Positions 13,901 to 26,576 are shown, counted from the first letter of the stretch. The stretch is 64,000 bases of DNA from Xestospongia muta (GCA_963693285.1 OY848921.1:2557646-2621645), one strand, 5' to 3'. Numbers and translations are program-made. The notes: generated by a model not told the origin, from the letters alone.

Positions 13901-16900
13901 AAATTTAGATAAATTAAATAATTTAAATAAAGATAACATAGGAAATTGTTTATGTGGTTGCTTGAGCTATGCATTAATTTGTTTACCAATTTTCATGGTT
14001 TGTTGAGCTTTGGCTAATGTAGGGTTTTGTGATTATAAAAATTCTTGAGTTTTACAATGGTTTGCCAATAATTAGTTGCAAGACAAGTTGTTTGTTATAT
14101 GCATGGAATAATATGTCTTAATTTCTAAGTTTTGTTAACATGTTAAATTATTTCACATTATAGATATGCAACTTGATGCTAACAATGCTTTCCTGTTGCT
14201 TCATGAGTGTGGATTTCAAGAGTCAAAGTGGGAAATATTAGCTCAATTTTTATGTATCTCTGGCAAAGAGAGAACAAAATTAAAAGAATCAGTTGGTGAT
14301 CAGTGTACTCTTGTCTTAGAGAACTGCTTAGCTTATTGGATAACTCAGACAAGTAAGCCGTCATGGGAGGAGTTGGCAAAAGCAGTTGAAAAGTGTGGAG
14401 AGATGGAGGCTGCTTTTAAAATGAGAAGAGAATTGAACATAACTGGTGACAGTCAAGGTACAGTAATTGAAATATTTATTGTAATGCTTATTTTAACAAC
14501 TATAATAATCACTAAAATTTCCAAATGTTAAAAATTAATTTTAATTACATACATGAAATATTGAGCATTATTTCAAATATTCAAAAAATAGTGCAGGCTA
14601 AATCTGAATGCTTTAAAGATGCTAAATTTGGTTAAATCCATGGTATTTGATTTTCATCCATATAATTCATAGGAAAAGAGGCAGCAGCTGACAATAACAA
14701 GCCAGGTGATAATGAGGCAGTAGTTGGTAAGAGATTATCTTATTGACAATAATTACTCAAGCCAAAAGTTTGGGCAAACTATCCCTGTACACAAACACTT
14801 TAAACAGAGAAGAAAACATAGATGCATGTATGGTACAACTGAATACACACACACATATATTCTACCATGTTTATAGCAAAATAAACTAATAAAAATCTCT
14901 TGATTTCAGGTTTAAAATGTCATAATAATCTTGACTAGTAGCCTGGGAAGTTTTATAATTATTCCCAAAACTTTTAAATCTTCTAGGATACCCATATATA
15001 CCTCATAGGAAGTTAGGAACATTTATTATCCTCACACATGTGTTGCATGATAGAAGTTAGTTATACACCTCAGTATGCTTTCTACTGACTTATTAAACCT
15101 TACACCTTTGGTGCTTGGTTTGATAAATTCAGTAGAAAGCTTTATCTCAATGTATAACCCATATGTTAATTCATGTTTTAATTATTGTTGGTGTATTTAA
15201 GCATTCAATATTATTTTTTTAACATAACAGACAGTCAAGAAGTTCATGATTCTTTAAAGAAAGATAGCTTCAAGAAAAGAAAAATGCAAGAAAAAAGTGT
15301 ACAACTATTAGGTAATTAGTATTTAATGAATAAACATATCCATCTATATTAATAATTATAGAAGCATCTAAAGAAGAGAGCTCCAAGAAAAGAAAGTTCC
15401 AAGAGGAAAGTTCACAACTATTAGGTAATTAGTACTTAATGAATAAACATATCCATCTATCTAATTAACTATAGAAGTATCTAAAGAAGAGAGCTCCAAG
15501 AAAAGAAGCTTCCATGAAGAAACTGTACAACTATTAGGTAATTAGTATTTAATGAATAAACATATCCATTTATCTAATTATAGAAGTATCTAAGAAAAGA
15601 AAGCTACAAGAAGAAATGTCAAATTTTATAAGTAGGTATTATTATATGTAATAATATGATGTATTATATGCATTTTATATCTTTTTGCATATTATGCTGT
15701 ATGATTTAGAGGAGACTAGTTGGGTTCAATGGAACTTCCTTTATTAACACAATTAGCTAATAGGAATGATTTCAACCTATAGATTGATTGTTATAGCCTT
15801 ATTAATTTTCTTGACATAGATTGAAGATAACATTTTAGAATCCTTAGAGAAAGCACATTCACTATACAGCAAATCTAAATGATAGTTTCGCTAGAACACT
15901 TGTCATAATGCTCTTGACCTTAATGAAAAATTTTATTCAAGATGTTTTTTCAGATATAGTCTAGTTTTGCTTCTGTTATTCTTTGCTTTACTATTACAAG
16001 AGTGGCATTAACTTTGCCTCAGTGGTTCAAGTATTGGATTTGCACATAACCAAAAAAGCCATAATTCCCTTCCCACTCTAATGCCTTTTGTAAAGCCATA
16101 TTTATTGACACGATTGCTGTGCTCTTCTATTATTATATGCAATGATATGCAATGATATGCATTACTTGCATCTTATCTTAGCTTGTTGCGTACTATCTTA
16201 TTTGATAGTGGAGGCCTGTTGGGTTCAATGGAATAAAATTTGCTAATAGGAACCACACTATCCTATAAATTAAATAAGACTATTGAAGCCTTATTACTAG
16301 ATAGAAATAGCAAGTTTCAAAGTCTTTAGAAGTGACATTGGGACTTTTGTGCTCATAGAAAACTTTTAGTTGGGACTTTTTTAGTTCTTCAGATATCGTC
16401 TTGTTTCTCTTTTGCTACTTTCCCTCTTAGTCATTTTGTTAATCATTAGAGTATGTGTTAGCCTCATGGTTCAACTATTGGCTTTGCACATATGTTGATA
16501 CTATATATTTGAACCAAAGTTTCAGTAAAAGGTTTTCATAAAATTGTCATTTGCACTAAAATCTAAATCCTAGATCCTGCACACTAAACTCCTGAGCATA
16601 CAATTCACAGTCAGTATTCCTCCATTTACAAAAACTTGAAGATAAAATTAAAACAAAAAGTTCAAATACAAGGATCTATTTAATGTAATAATTTCCTTTT
16701 GGATCCACCATTTTGTTCTATGTATGTGTGATATACTGTAAGGTAAACTGTATAGCAACACTGCAAGCTGACCTTAATACCATTAACAATGAAAGTATTA
16801 AACACTTGCCACTTCAGTAGCTGAATTACACTGAGCAATGTTAGTATGCAATTACAATGCTGCACTGCATGAGAGCTTACCAATTAATTTGCAATAAAAT

Positions 16901-17771
16901 AGGGAACAGAATAATTATATGTATACATTTAATCATAAATATTTATAGTACAAATGATGATGGCAAATGTCATAGCATGTGCTAGTTTAACCATAATGTG
17001 TATGTCATTGACCATTGACAACTACTCAACTCTATAACAATAACTCATTGCATATTGTGGATCCCTAGTATTGTTGCCATAAAATATCCTGTTTCATTTA
17101 TAACAGCATCCCAACATTTCTTTTTAATGAGATCTGTTGACTTTGTCACTTGTATAATTAACATAATTATAAAAACTGAGGCTGCTCCTTACTACAACCA
17201 GACAAATTCGAGCAATCAAACAAAGGAAGGAGTGTCTGGCTTGTGAGAGTGTGTTGGACTTACTTACCAAAGCAAAAGCAAATTAATTGATTATGAGTGA
17301 TAATATAATTTTTAGCAAGCACTTTATAAGCTCTCCAATCATAATTGTTAGAGTCCTACTCTATACCTAGACAATTCAAACAGAGAAGGAAACATAGATT
17401 CATGTATTAGTAGAAATGAGTGTAATGTTAGGGGTAAAATAACACATTAATATTTTTCACTTTTATCTTATTTTTTAATAGATGCAGAACTCAATGTTGA
17501 TACTGCCTTTGATCTATTGGTGAATCATTGTAAATTTGAATCATACCTCTATTGGGAATCATTGGCACAGTCCTTGCATGTCCCTCGTGCTGAGAGAAAT
17601 AAAATAAAGCAAAGCAGAATTGATCAGTATAACTTAGCATTAGAAGACTGTCTTGACTATTGGATAGATCACACCGACCAGCCAACATGGGAGGAGTTAG
17701 TGAAAGCTGTGAAGAAGTGTAAAGAGGATGTTGCTTTTAAAATGAGAAAAACACTCCAATTAGAACAATAA
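7961..17771 (+). CDS. Large Roc-COR GTPase with four death domains
   Basis: Thirteen exons fit with unbroken phase, every one starting and ending in phase 1: 7961-8020, 8675-8719, 9183-11558, 11615-11923, 12789-12860, 12917-13225, 14164-14457, 14673-14726, 15231-15311, 15362-15424, 15475-15537, 15584-15631 and 17482-17771 (TAA). That gives at least 1353 residues; the first exon was not found. The 2.4-kb exon has a P-loop GPARVGKTS, then an acidic, low-complexity insert of roughly 120 residues, then G3 DSGGQ (near 9960) and G4 THRDK (near 10260). A COR-like region follows (about 10510-11550). Death domains are encoded at 11615, 12917, 14164 and 17482, each with the W..L...L core and a PVTW or PSW motif before the last helices. 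A Lys/Glu-rich linker comes from the mini-exons. This layout is typical of DAPK/LRRK-like ROCO signalling proteins wired to death-domain adaptors; a role in cell death or immunity is inferred. It might join the ankyrin gene upstream, but I saw no exon linking them. Confidence 0.75.
15061..15157. repeat. Imperfect inverted repeat (hairpin) inside an intron
   Basis: Arms at 15061-15098 and 15117-15157 are imperfect reverse complements around ctttctactga / tcagtagaaag, separated by about 18 bp. It looks like a small foldback or MITE relic. Function unknown. Confidence 0.6.
15231..15631 (+). repeat. Tandem mini-exon array (exon plus intron repeated, about 110-bp unit)
   Basis: Exons 15231-15311, 15362-15424, 15475-15537 and 15584-15631 are related copies separated by near-identical introns of about 50 bp that share gtaattagta(t/c)ttaatgaataaacatatcc. 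Unit starts are 113 and 109 bp apart. Each exon is phase 1-1 and encodes a basic/acidic motif such as KEESSKKRKFQEESSQLL, so copies can be gained or lost without breaking the frame. Confidence 0.85.
15640..16510. repeat. Degenerate direct repeat of about 480 bp in an intron
   Basis: About 15640-16080 and about 16125-16510 share ordered words: ttgggttcaatgga, gctaatagga, gccttatta, and a final (a/g)gcctca(g)tggttcaa(g/c)tattgg.tttgcacata. They are too diverged for a recent event. No coding potential is visible; I do not recognise a transposon family. Confidence 0.55.
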
Positions 17772-18848
17772 TTGATAAGGTAATGCTTACAGTATAGTTG
17801 TATAATGATATTCATGCAGTACATTTACAATAGTTATGTTTAAAAATGATACAAATATTATCAGCCAAACTTGAATGCCAGGTCACATAATGAATTTTCA
17901 GCACTAGTGGTCAAATCAACTGTTACGACAATGATGTAATCATTAGTCTGTCCTTGTGTATAAATTTCTACTATATCAGACACATGGAATGTGTTTAGAC
18001 TAATAACTGACTTTCTCAGTTGAAAAAGCCATAACACATATATAGCCTAAAAGCATTACTAACACTTTTCCTCAAATTAAAGGTAATATGTACCTAACAG
18101 TAGTTATTATGTTAAATGAAAACATCATGATTACTGATGTGAGCTTTGATTTCAAATCATTTATCACATATGTGTCTATTACTCTAGGTAATCATATCTT
18201 GATCGCTGTCATCCTAGGCTGTTTGCTACTACAGTAAATTAATTGATAACATTTTAGTATAAATTATTATTCTGACATATATATATATACTAATTCCTAC
18301 TTTATTCCTAGACTATATTTCTCCCATATCGTTTTTGAATTAAAATTGTTATTTTTCGTTCATTGCAAACATTATTAGAATGTATTGTGTTGTTGTAGGT
18401 TGCTTGCTACTTCACTAAAATTAAATGATTTATTGTTTTATTGTTCTCTTTGTTCTTATGCTACATTTTCCCATGCCCTTTTGAATTATTAATTTATAGT
18501 TTTTACAAACATTCCAAAAGTGTATTCATATTACTAGCCTTAGCATCTTATTTTACAATATGGTTAATTTTCCATTATTTTACAAAACTGTGATTTTGTT
18601 ATTACTTTTAATTATGTGATTAATATTACAAAAAAATGTCACGAGAATCATTGTTAAACTGTTTGTAATATCTTATGACACAATACAGCTAATTCTCCAT
18701 TACAAGTTGTACAGTAATAACTAAATCTCTCTACTAATTCCTCATATTTGAGTAATATACTTTGTTCAGTTGATTTCTGCCTCAAATAATAGCTATTACA
18801 AAACCATTTATAAAACCACACTCAAACTTATTGTATAAACTACCTCTT
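17772..18848. other. 3' flank of the Roc-COR-death gene, no gene
   Basis: AT-rich. Around 18200-18560 there is a diverged two-copy repeat (ctgtttgctact ... tgcttgctacttc). Part of 18190-18330 resembles 33840-33945, downstream of the broken copy of the same gene, which shows that the segmental duplication included this 3' flank. Confidence 0.5.
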
Positions 18849-20913
18849 TTATAAGGAGAACCACTGACAATCATAAACTGGTTGTAATAGAGCACAACTT
18901 GAATGAAGAATAAAAGCATACAATAAGAAATAATTGAGATGAGGTTTCCATAAAATATCAGACAGATCTATATCAGTTGAAACACTTGAGGGATCAACAA
19001 GGAATCCAAACCTGATGAAAGACAAAACAGAACTTTATGTCCAGTGTAAGTGGTATAAAGAATGTAAGCCATTAAGCTACATAATATATCACACTAGTAG
19101 TATAGTTACATGTTGTCAATGTGGAGTATACTGCTTACTTGTCTACAATAGCTTGAAAGAAATACATGAGACTAGTGGATGAATTTTATTTGAATCTGTA
19201 AAAACAAATTAACATTGTTATAACACATCTATAATAATGTGTCAAATTCTTATTTAATGTGTGTACATGTACTTAAAAATACTCAGAATTAATAACTACT
19301 TGAACAAAATCTCTAATTATAACTCATCTTTGACTTACTATCAAGGTGGTTTTTGAACTCTTGACAAAGTTCTAATGGTAGGAAGACAGGATGTAGAAAT
19401 GGATGAGGTGTGTCTATAGTACTACATACTAATCCTAGTGTACCCAATGAATGGACAGTTACTAAATTAAAACCACACATTGCTGCTTTGTGAGCCCAAG
19501 TTTGAATCTAGAGAGAGTATATCAGAGAATGATGAGAAAATTATTATATTTTTATAAAATTAAGTGATGTATGGAGAAACTAGGTCATATCTTAATTAAC
19601 TAGATTTTAATGTATCAATTCATATTCTATTAATTGATATTACTAGAAAAATATAGTGTCCTGATATACTAAGTACTCACTGATTTACGTAATAAAGAAA
19701 TGGTACATGTCATCCACTGACACTCTAGTTCGTAGTCTTGTGTTGGATTATAAGTATGATAATATTGAATATATAATACCACTCAGAATGATCAGAGAGA
19801 CCATGAAGGTCTGGATTGTACTCCATATAACGAGAAAATAAATTATTAGGAACTACAGAAAGAGAGAAACAGAGGTCATTTGGTATCAAATATAGATGAT
19901 ATTGAGATAGGTAGAACAGTGGAAATTAAATCTTTATCACTGATCATAAATTGGCATAAAAATCACAAGATTTTGTAAACACCCAGAAGTATTATTGAAA
20001 TGAAAAATCAGTCCCAGTTATACAAAGAAATTCAATCTCATTAATTACTTATTTCAAGATTATTGTCATCTGACATACACTCCTCACATATATACAATAT
20101 CCATGTACATTGATATCTTACATACTTTTCACTTGTTCTTCATGATGCATGTAGCAAGGAGAACTCTGAAATGAAGAGGCAAGGCTGGATGTACCAGTAG
20201 ATTCAGTTCCATCACTTTGTGATAAAAGATCTAGAGGATGCATGATAGCTACTTCAAACCACTTCTTTCTAAAAGAGTGTCCTTCTTGACAACCATAGTG
20301 TGATAAATTGGTATTTGAAAGAAGAGGTACAAGAAGTGGAGGATGTAAAGAACATGAATCATTATCATCTTCTTCTACAGATGTTGGGAGGTTCTCTGTA
20401 CTATCAGTTTTATCTGACTACTTCCTTTTTGTGGGTTAGGAGTAACAGCATGATATCCTGATGGTACTGTTGACTCTTTTAAATCCTTGATAACCTCTTA
20501 ACTACTCCATTGTCTCAAAGATCTACAAGATAAAGATTGTTGTGGACTTTCGATCCTAAATCAGAAGGTGATAAGTAAAGTCGTCTCTCTCCCTCTCTAT
20601 TGTGCTGTCGCATAGAGACATCTTCTCTAGACTTTGATTTACATATCTCCAGAGTCTTAGATCCATATTTTGGTGGACATAGTGCAGACATCATAATTGC
20701 TAGGGTTATAATGGAGCAGATAGGTGTAACTGACTGACTCCTGATATCATGTGGGTAGTCATTAGTAATGTCTGAGGATTTGTGTCCCGGGGGAGTAGGT
20801 GAAGGAGAGGGACAAGGAGAATTTTGTTGTGATGAAAGAGACCAGGAAGGTAAACAGTAGCTAACAATTTTTTTCAGCTTATTAAGTAATCCACACTTAC
20901 ACAGTGTGAACAC
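18849..20913 (-). pseudogene. Decayed gene fragment, tentatively the DEPDC5/Iml1-like C-terminal region
   Basis: On the minus strand several exon-like stretches read as protein: 20913-20518 (ends VHNNLYLVDL, then TGA), 20428-20125 (GHSFRKKWFEVAIMHPLDLL), about 19855-19675 (TYNPTQDYELECQWM), about 19510-19345 (IQTWAHKAAMCGFNL ... FLPLELCQEF) and 19019-18849 (FGFLVDPSSVSTDID ... DCQWFSL then TAA). The W..KA...GF and P.F.PL blocks remind me of the C-terminal region of Iml1/DEPDC5, the GATOR1 subunit that restrains TORC1, but this is from memory and weak. Stops and frame changes occur between 20518 and 20440 and near 19780, and no N-terminal half is present, so I call it decayed. An intact gene with exons I misplaced remains possible. 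Confidence 0.4.
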
Positions 20914-20947
20914 ATGTCAATAAATAATATTTTTTACTTCCTTTGTC

Positions 20948-21727
20948 ATGACATCCTTACCTAGATTAGTAATTGCTGCTCATACTGAGGACAAGTTAAA
21001 AGAGACACCTCCTCTTTGCTATGACTCTACTCACGTTTATTATGTTGTAGCAGATTTAGGCAAAGAAGAAAATTTTAAAGAAGTAGTTCATGTTTTTGTA
21101 GAGAAATGTATGGGATCGATATACTCATTTTAAATTCTCCATATTCTTTAAACCCACAATGGTTTCATCAGTTCAAAGCACCAGTAATATATTTTAGTAT
21201 GTAATATATAAGAGATGTGGGATAAGGTGAAATAAAGATAGTTCTCTTATAAGATCCTAACAAAATGATTTTCTTTTTATAATATTGAATTGTTAATACC
21301 ACTGATCCTTGATTAAATCTTTATACTGATGTGTAATATTAGGCAGTTACAAAGCCCTATAGTTTCCACTATTGTATTGCTATTGTAGAGAAGACTTGTA
21401 CATGTAAATACTAATGTAAAGTCCATTTTTACTGATGTTTGCCATTTTTTTGCTTAATTATAGGGCGATATCTTTCTAAATGTTTTCAAGTAAGTATTAA
21501 ACAACTTAACTACATGTGAATTGACATTTTTACTTTTAAATTCTATCATCTTTTCAACAGTCATTGTATAAGTTTATTTGTCTATGTTTACAGAGTCAAT
21601 GTACTTCAGAGTGTGTATTTTATGCAGTATAGTCTGCCATATCTTAATGATAGTCATGGTAATGTTGTTGTTGTTTATTCTGCTAATAGCCAAATTGGAA
21701 TGGCACAAGTAATCCCTTATAGGTAAG
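20948..21727 (+). pseudogene. Short-chain dehydrogenase fragment (HSD11B1-like), decayed
   Basis: Two pieces read as a short-chain dehydrogenase: 20948-21115 (LVIAAHTEDKLKETPPLCYD then VVADLGKEENFKEVV, as in the part after the first Rossmann strand) and about 21595-21725 (NVLQSVYFMQYSLPYLND then GNVVVVYSANSQIGM, as in the strand leading to the catalytic Ser region). Between them only a scrap, GDIFLNVFK, is visible near 21465. The N-terminal cofactor Gly motif and the catalytic YxxxK part are missing. It lies head to head with the decayed minus-strand gene, sharing 34 bp of spacing. Confidence 0.5.
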
Positions 21728-24077
21728 ACTACTTGTAATGCATTATGGAACTAGTTATTATTTCTGATAATGGAATATGAGCATACAATTCTTTACTAGC
21801 TAATCTTTCTATCACACACATACACACATACACACAGGACTTTTCAAAGGATTACAACAGGAGTTTATAATGAATAAGATTCTGATATCAATCACTATTA
21901 TGCCTTTACCATTTGTACTAACTGACACGGTTAAAAATGACAATAAAATAATTTGCTATTTAATTTGAAAATAGGCTATACAAAATATGAAACCAAGAAG
22001 AAATGAACATGGAATCACACCACAGATACTTTACATAAATATATTTATTAAGTTTACGTAAATTAGTCACTTTCAAAATGACTACCATATTTGGACTCTT
22101 GTGTGTCTACACTACATAATTACAAGTTCTTACATAATTCTTGAAATGTGATTTCATTATGTAGTCATATGCCAATAGAATGATTCTAGTGATACCTCAA
22201 CATCAAACCTGGTCTTACATTATAATAGCTTTAAAGAGAGACAAATGGAAGCCTATTAGCCATTCCCAAATTTGCAGTGAGCACTTCATAAGATGAATTG
22301 TATTTTACATGTGTATGTTCATGTATCTTTTGCAAACATAGGAAAACCATCTAGGAACCTACATTGTCTATAAATATTTATTGTTGATTTAGATTGCTGA
22401 TGACTGTATGCCAACGGTTGAAGTAACAGATTGTCAAAGAGGGTATTTTGTCAATGTTAAAGGAGAGAATGGAAATGGAGATGAATTAGAATTCCCTACT
22501 GATGATAAGATTGGAAATGCTGAATACGATATAAGAAGAATGATTGTGATGAAAATAAAGAAGGAGAGGAAATAGGAGGTTAGAATATGTTTGATAATGT
22601 AGTCATTTACAATCACAAAAGTGAAATAGATAAGGTGAACGGTTCTGATAATTTTAGAGAAGATAGTAGCTACATGTATTTATTTTATGTGTATTGGAGT
22701 TTTTAAACTACTACAGCTTGTTGTCATAAGTGATACTAAGTCCTGAAGCTGCAATTAGATGGCCTTATTAGATGAATTCTTTTTGGTTTTGGTGAAATTG
22801 AGAAAATGTCCTAGTGACTTTGGCAAGAAATTGTGTACAATTGACCACATCCTCATATTGTAACAGCTGCATTGACTAATCTAAACTCATCAATTATGCC
22901 TTAAATTTTGAATTGACTTTAGTTTTAATATTAAATTAAAATAGACTTTCAAAATTTGAATTATTACTGATATTAAAGAATTAAGTGATTCAGTAAACTC
23001 ATTTTAAATTATACAATTAAATTCATACAGGATCAATAGATCATTATTAGAAAAATAAAAAAATTGTATTATTTCTGACAGTTTGGACAATACCACTTTC
23101 CAGTTAGTGCACATTTGAGATTAACATAATCAAATTAAAACCAACCAATGCTACATTTAGTGTTATCATATAAGCCATCATATTTCCATATTCTCCTTTT
23201 GGTAGATACAGTAGACAGCTACATGTGTTTCTGGTGCACTTGCTAATGAAATGGAATCAAAAATTTTATGTGTCAAGATTCCCGGTAATAAGTAATAACA
23301 AAAGTACTTCTCTAAAATAGGACGATGTTTTGCCAAGTAATCCTTGTCATCTGGAATATTGTAGTCTAACATAAAAAGTCAAAGTGGTTGATTGTAGAAA
23401 GCAAGTTGGCCTTGAACTTGATCATGATATTGGTGAGATTATTTTAGAATAACGTTCCCAATTGAGTCTTTAGTGAGGCAATATGATTTATAAACTGAAA
23501 CCGATATTTGATCAATGGACATTTAACTTCAACTACACCTTTACTTTCCAATTCTCGTCAGACAATTCAAAAGGATCAATAGCGCCACCTCTTTAAAAGT
23601 AATGTCTAGTTTCTTTCGTGTCTTGTCTTATCATCCTTGGATTGCATTCCAGTATATCGTGTATATAGCCATAATTTTGCAATACCGACAAGATACAGAG
23701 GCGTGGCTATTATTTAGAATATTACTGTCAAGCAATTATCACTGAGACAGTTGTAAAATTCGTATAATAGATACGTTACGTCACAGCATCAAGTCATTTG
23801 AGGAACTATAATAGTTATTATAGTTATTACATAAAATTAATTGTAATACAGATAAATACCTTAATAAGACATAATAAATTGATTGAGGAGACAACCATAC
23901 GTCAATATTAAATGTTTATATTACCACTTTAAACCTTGTAAGCACAGGGTTAAATAATGAGATCTTCGCCAAATTTTAAAAGAACACACGTGATAATAGG
24001 AGTATTAGGTGCGAAATCTGTTCTTCTTCTTTTCGCTTGTACCTGTGTTTACACTGTCGGTTGTCAATTGTGCTATC
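21728..24077. other. Intergenic, no supported gene
   Basis: A short open stretch at 22391-22575 (VEVTDCQRGYFVNVKGENG, acidic, ending in a Lys-rich tail) reads like protein but has no clear splice sites or homology known to me; it could be a further relic of the dehydrogenase locus. The rest is AT-rich and unremarkable. The last few hundred bases probably hold the promoter of the following gene. Confidence 0.35.
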
Positions 24078-24507
24078 ATGATTCAAGGGGAATTGGTAAG
24101 CTTATCATGATCCTGTAGTTACATGTATATATGTACTTTGTCAATAGTAAAAGGATATATTGACTGTGTATTAGATAGTGAGTGGGTCACTCGTAAGTCA
24201 TGACTGGTGACATTAGTGAATGTTATTATCTACAAATTGTCGTTAAGGACAGTTGTTACAAATTTATCACATCACTTTCAATTTAATTAACCAAAGTTAC
24301 ATATTTGTGATACAATAGCCAGTCCTTCCATCAAAGAAATTGAGAGGTGTTAGCTACACGAGAATAGATCATAGTAAGCATTTCTGCCTGTAGCTCTGGA
24401 AACTATTCTCTACCAAGCTTCAACCTTTTGACATTTATTAATTGTTGACTGTCTATTTATAAGTCCTTGCAATATGATCATTGTCTGTATGTTTGACGTT
24501 GTTTGTG

Positions 24508-24565
<58 letters not shown>

Positions 24566-26103
24566 TGTATGTATATATATAGATATAAATTGCAGCACTG
24601 TCATGTTTCTGCTCATTGAATGACTTTAAATGAAAATGTAGCTTAACTATGATAGCTACAGCAACATATATTGTGAGAAAGTTCTTGCTTGTTAGATAAT
24701 CTATTCTGTTGAAGCATACAAGTTTTCATTGTATGAAGTTTCGTTGATGTGCTAATGTTTGGATTCAACTGTGACCTTTTCAAGCCTCACTTCAAGTATG
24801 AATTACCACATTCCACAAAGCATTCTTAATCCTATGTGTGAAAACTACAAAGGCAAAAAAATTGCTAATCATATTTATTGTTACTTTCATAATTAATGTA
24901 GTTTAATTAAAGTGGGTGTGATATCCACAGAGTTACCTACGTGTTACTTTCCAATTTGATACAATCTAAATTCTGGTTTTACTTGACTGTCTCTAATACC
25001 AGTCCATTAGCTGTTTTATATATACCAATGACAGTTTAAAACAACCAGAACAGCATGTATAGACGTAAATGACATGACAAGTTTCCAGCATTTAATTAAA
25101 GAAGGCTCATGTTAATTCCAGGAACAATATATTACATGTATAGTAATACGTTAACATGTGTTTGAGCTCAAAACATTCCTAAATTGATCATACTCTTTAA
25201 AAGTGTCTAGCATTTCCTATCAAACTATGAGTATTTTAAATGAATTTTAGCAAAATTTAATTTAATAATTAATGACAAGTTTGCTAAGTGTTAATCTCCT
25301 TAATTTATGATATACAAAAGCTGTTAATTTATAATTATGTTTTATATATAGCTAAAATTAGCTATAAACACATTTATTATATTTTTCCTTTTTATCTTAG
25401 GATGACAGTCTTATTAAATCTGTTAGGAGCAGTTTGTTATCACCTGATATCAGATATATAGGTCAGGTTGTATATGAAGTTCAAGAAGATAATCGTGAAT
25501 GGTTAATAAGATTTATAGTTACTAAAAAACTTAATGTTTTACTAGGAGTGAGTATATTTTTATTAAGTAATTCAATTATATAACTAAACGTTTTTGGTTT
25601 AGTATATTAACAATTCTCTATCAAGTGATGCTAAGAAAGATATACTATTTTCATTCATGTTTCAAACTACCACTAAAGACTGCTACATTGAATTAGTATT
25701 TGAAAAAGAATTGATTGATTTTGGTAATGGTTGGAGTATTCATCCACATGTTCACACACATGTATGTATATTGTGGTGCTCTATCAATGAACTATGTTCT
25801 TTTATAGATCATTTTAAAAATGTTCCTGATCATTATGAAGTACTTAATCTGTTGGCCAGTATTAGTGTCCACTGGCAAGATATTGGCTTAGTCCATAAAG
25901 TTTCTGAATATGAATTGGATAGGTTAGTGGATGGTGCTGGCAGTAATAACAGCAAGCTTTCTAAAGTGATAAGACTGCGGAGAGATACTGAGTCATCTCC
26001 TGTTACCTGGGAGGCACTGATTTCTGCCATTGAAGGGCCTCTTGTTAATAACAAAGGGAAAGCAGAGGAGATATATGATCATCTCCACAAAAGAAAGAAC
26101 TAA
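24078..26103 (+). CDS. Small stand-alone death-domain protein
   Basis: Four exons fit in phase: 24078-24095 (MIQGEL), 25401-25547, 25603-25723 and 25808-26103 (TAA), giving 193 residues. I chose the donor at 25724 because it leaves the G|AT phase-1 junction that starts every death-domain exon in this region. The C-terminal half is a death domain (VHWQDIGLVHKVSEYELDRL then SSPVTWEALISAI and a helix ending EEIYDHLHKRKN). The N-terminal 95 residues (IRYIGQVVYEVQEDNREWLI, YINNSLSSDAKKDIL, DCYIELVFEKELIDF) form a domain I do not recognise. It sits between an intact and a broken Roc-COR-death gene and could act as an adaptor for them by death-domain pairing. That role is inference. Confidence 0.65.
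24514..24560. repeat. (TA)n microsatellite
   Basis: About 23 AT dinucleotides in the first intron of the small death-domain gene. It gives a spurious Tyr-Ile reading frame on the minus strand. Confidence 0.95.
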
Positions 26104-26576
26104 AATTGCAAATGCTACATCTGCCAAGTATATTGTACCACATGCCTTAAGCTAAACTAACTATTAATTACAACTAAATTTTGTAACAATCTAACAATAT
26201 GTAGTATTAGTTATATATATATAGTAGTTTTTCCTTGTTACACCAATTTAACTTTATAAACAATTTATGAAATTAATCTTTGTATTTAGGAAATACATTA
26301 TACTTCTTAGTAAACTAAAATTTGAAATTCATTGGTAAAAAATATACATCTCACCTAAAACCTATCAGCACTGAACACACTTCAGTGTTTTCTGGAAAAA
26401 CATCCGAGTAATGACAGATTTTAGGTGTTCATAAGTGTTTCAGTAAGAATATGCTAAACATTGAATGTCTTCAAGCTTCAATTGTTTCTGCCACTTCTTT
26501 TGTACGTCATGACACTTATAAACCAATATAACAATCATTTTTACTGTCTATTATCCACATTGACAATAAATAATCT
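26104..26576. other. Intergenic, no gene seen
   Basis: AT-rich spacer between the small death-domain gene and the broken Roc-COR-death copy. No splice-bounded coding stretch or clear repeat. Confidence 0.5.

Noticed and set aside
3121..17771. One giant ankyrin-Roc-Roc-COR-death gene
   Set aside because: The first Roc gene ends in a truncated COR at 6236 and no phase-compatible exon joins it to 7961; two genes is the simpler reading, although a shared promoter cannot be excluded.
24410..24616. Minus-strand open frame with Tyr-Ile repeats
   Set aside because: Translation of the (TA)n microsatellite in an intron.
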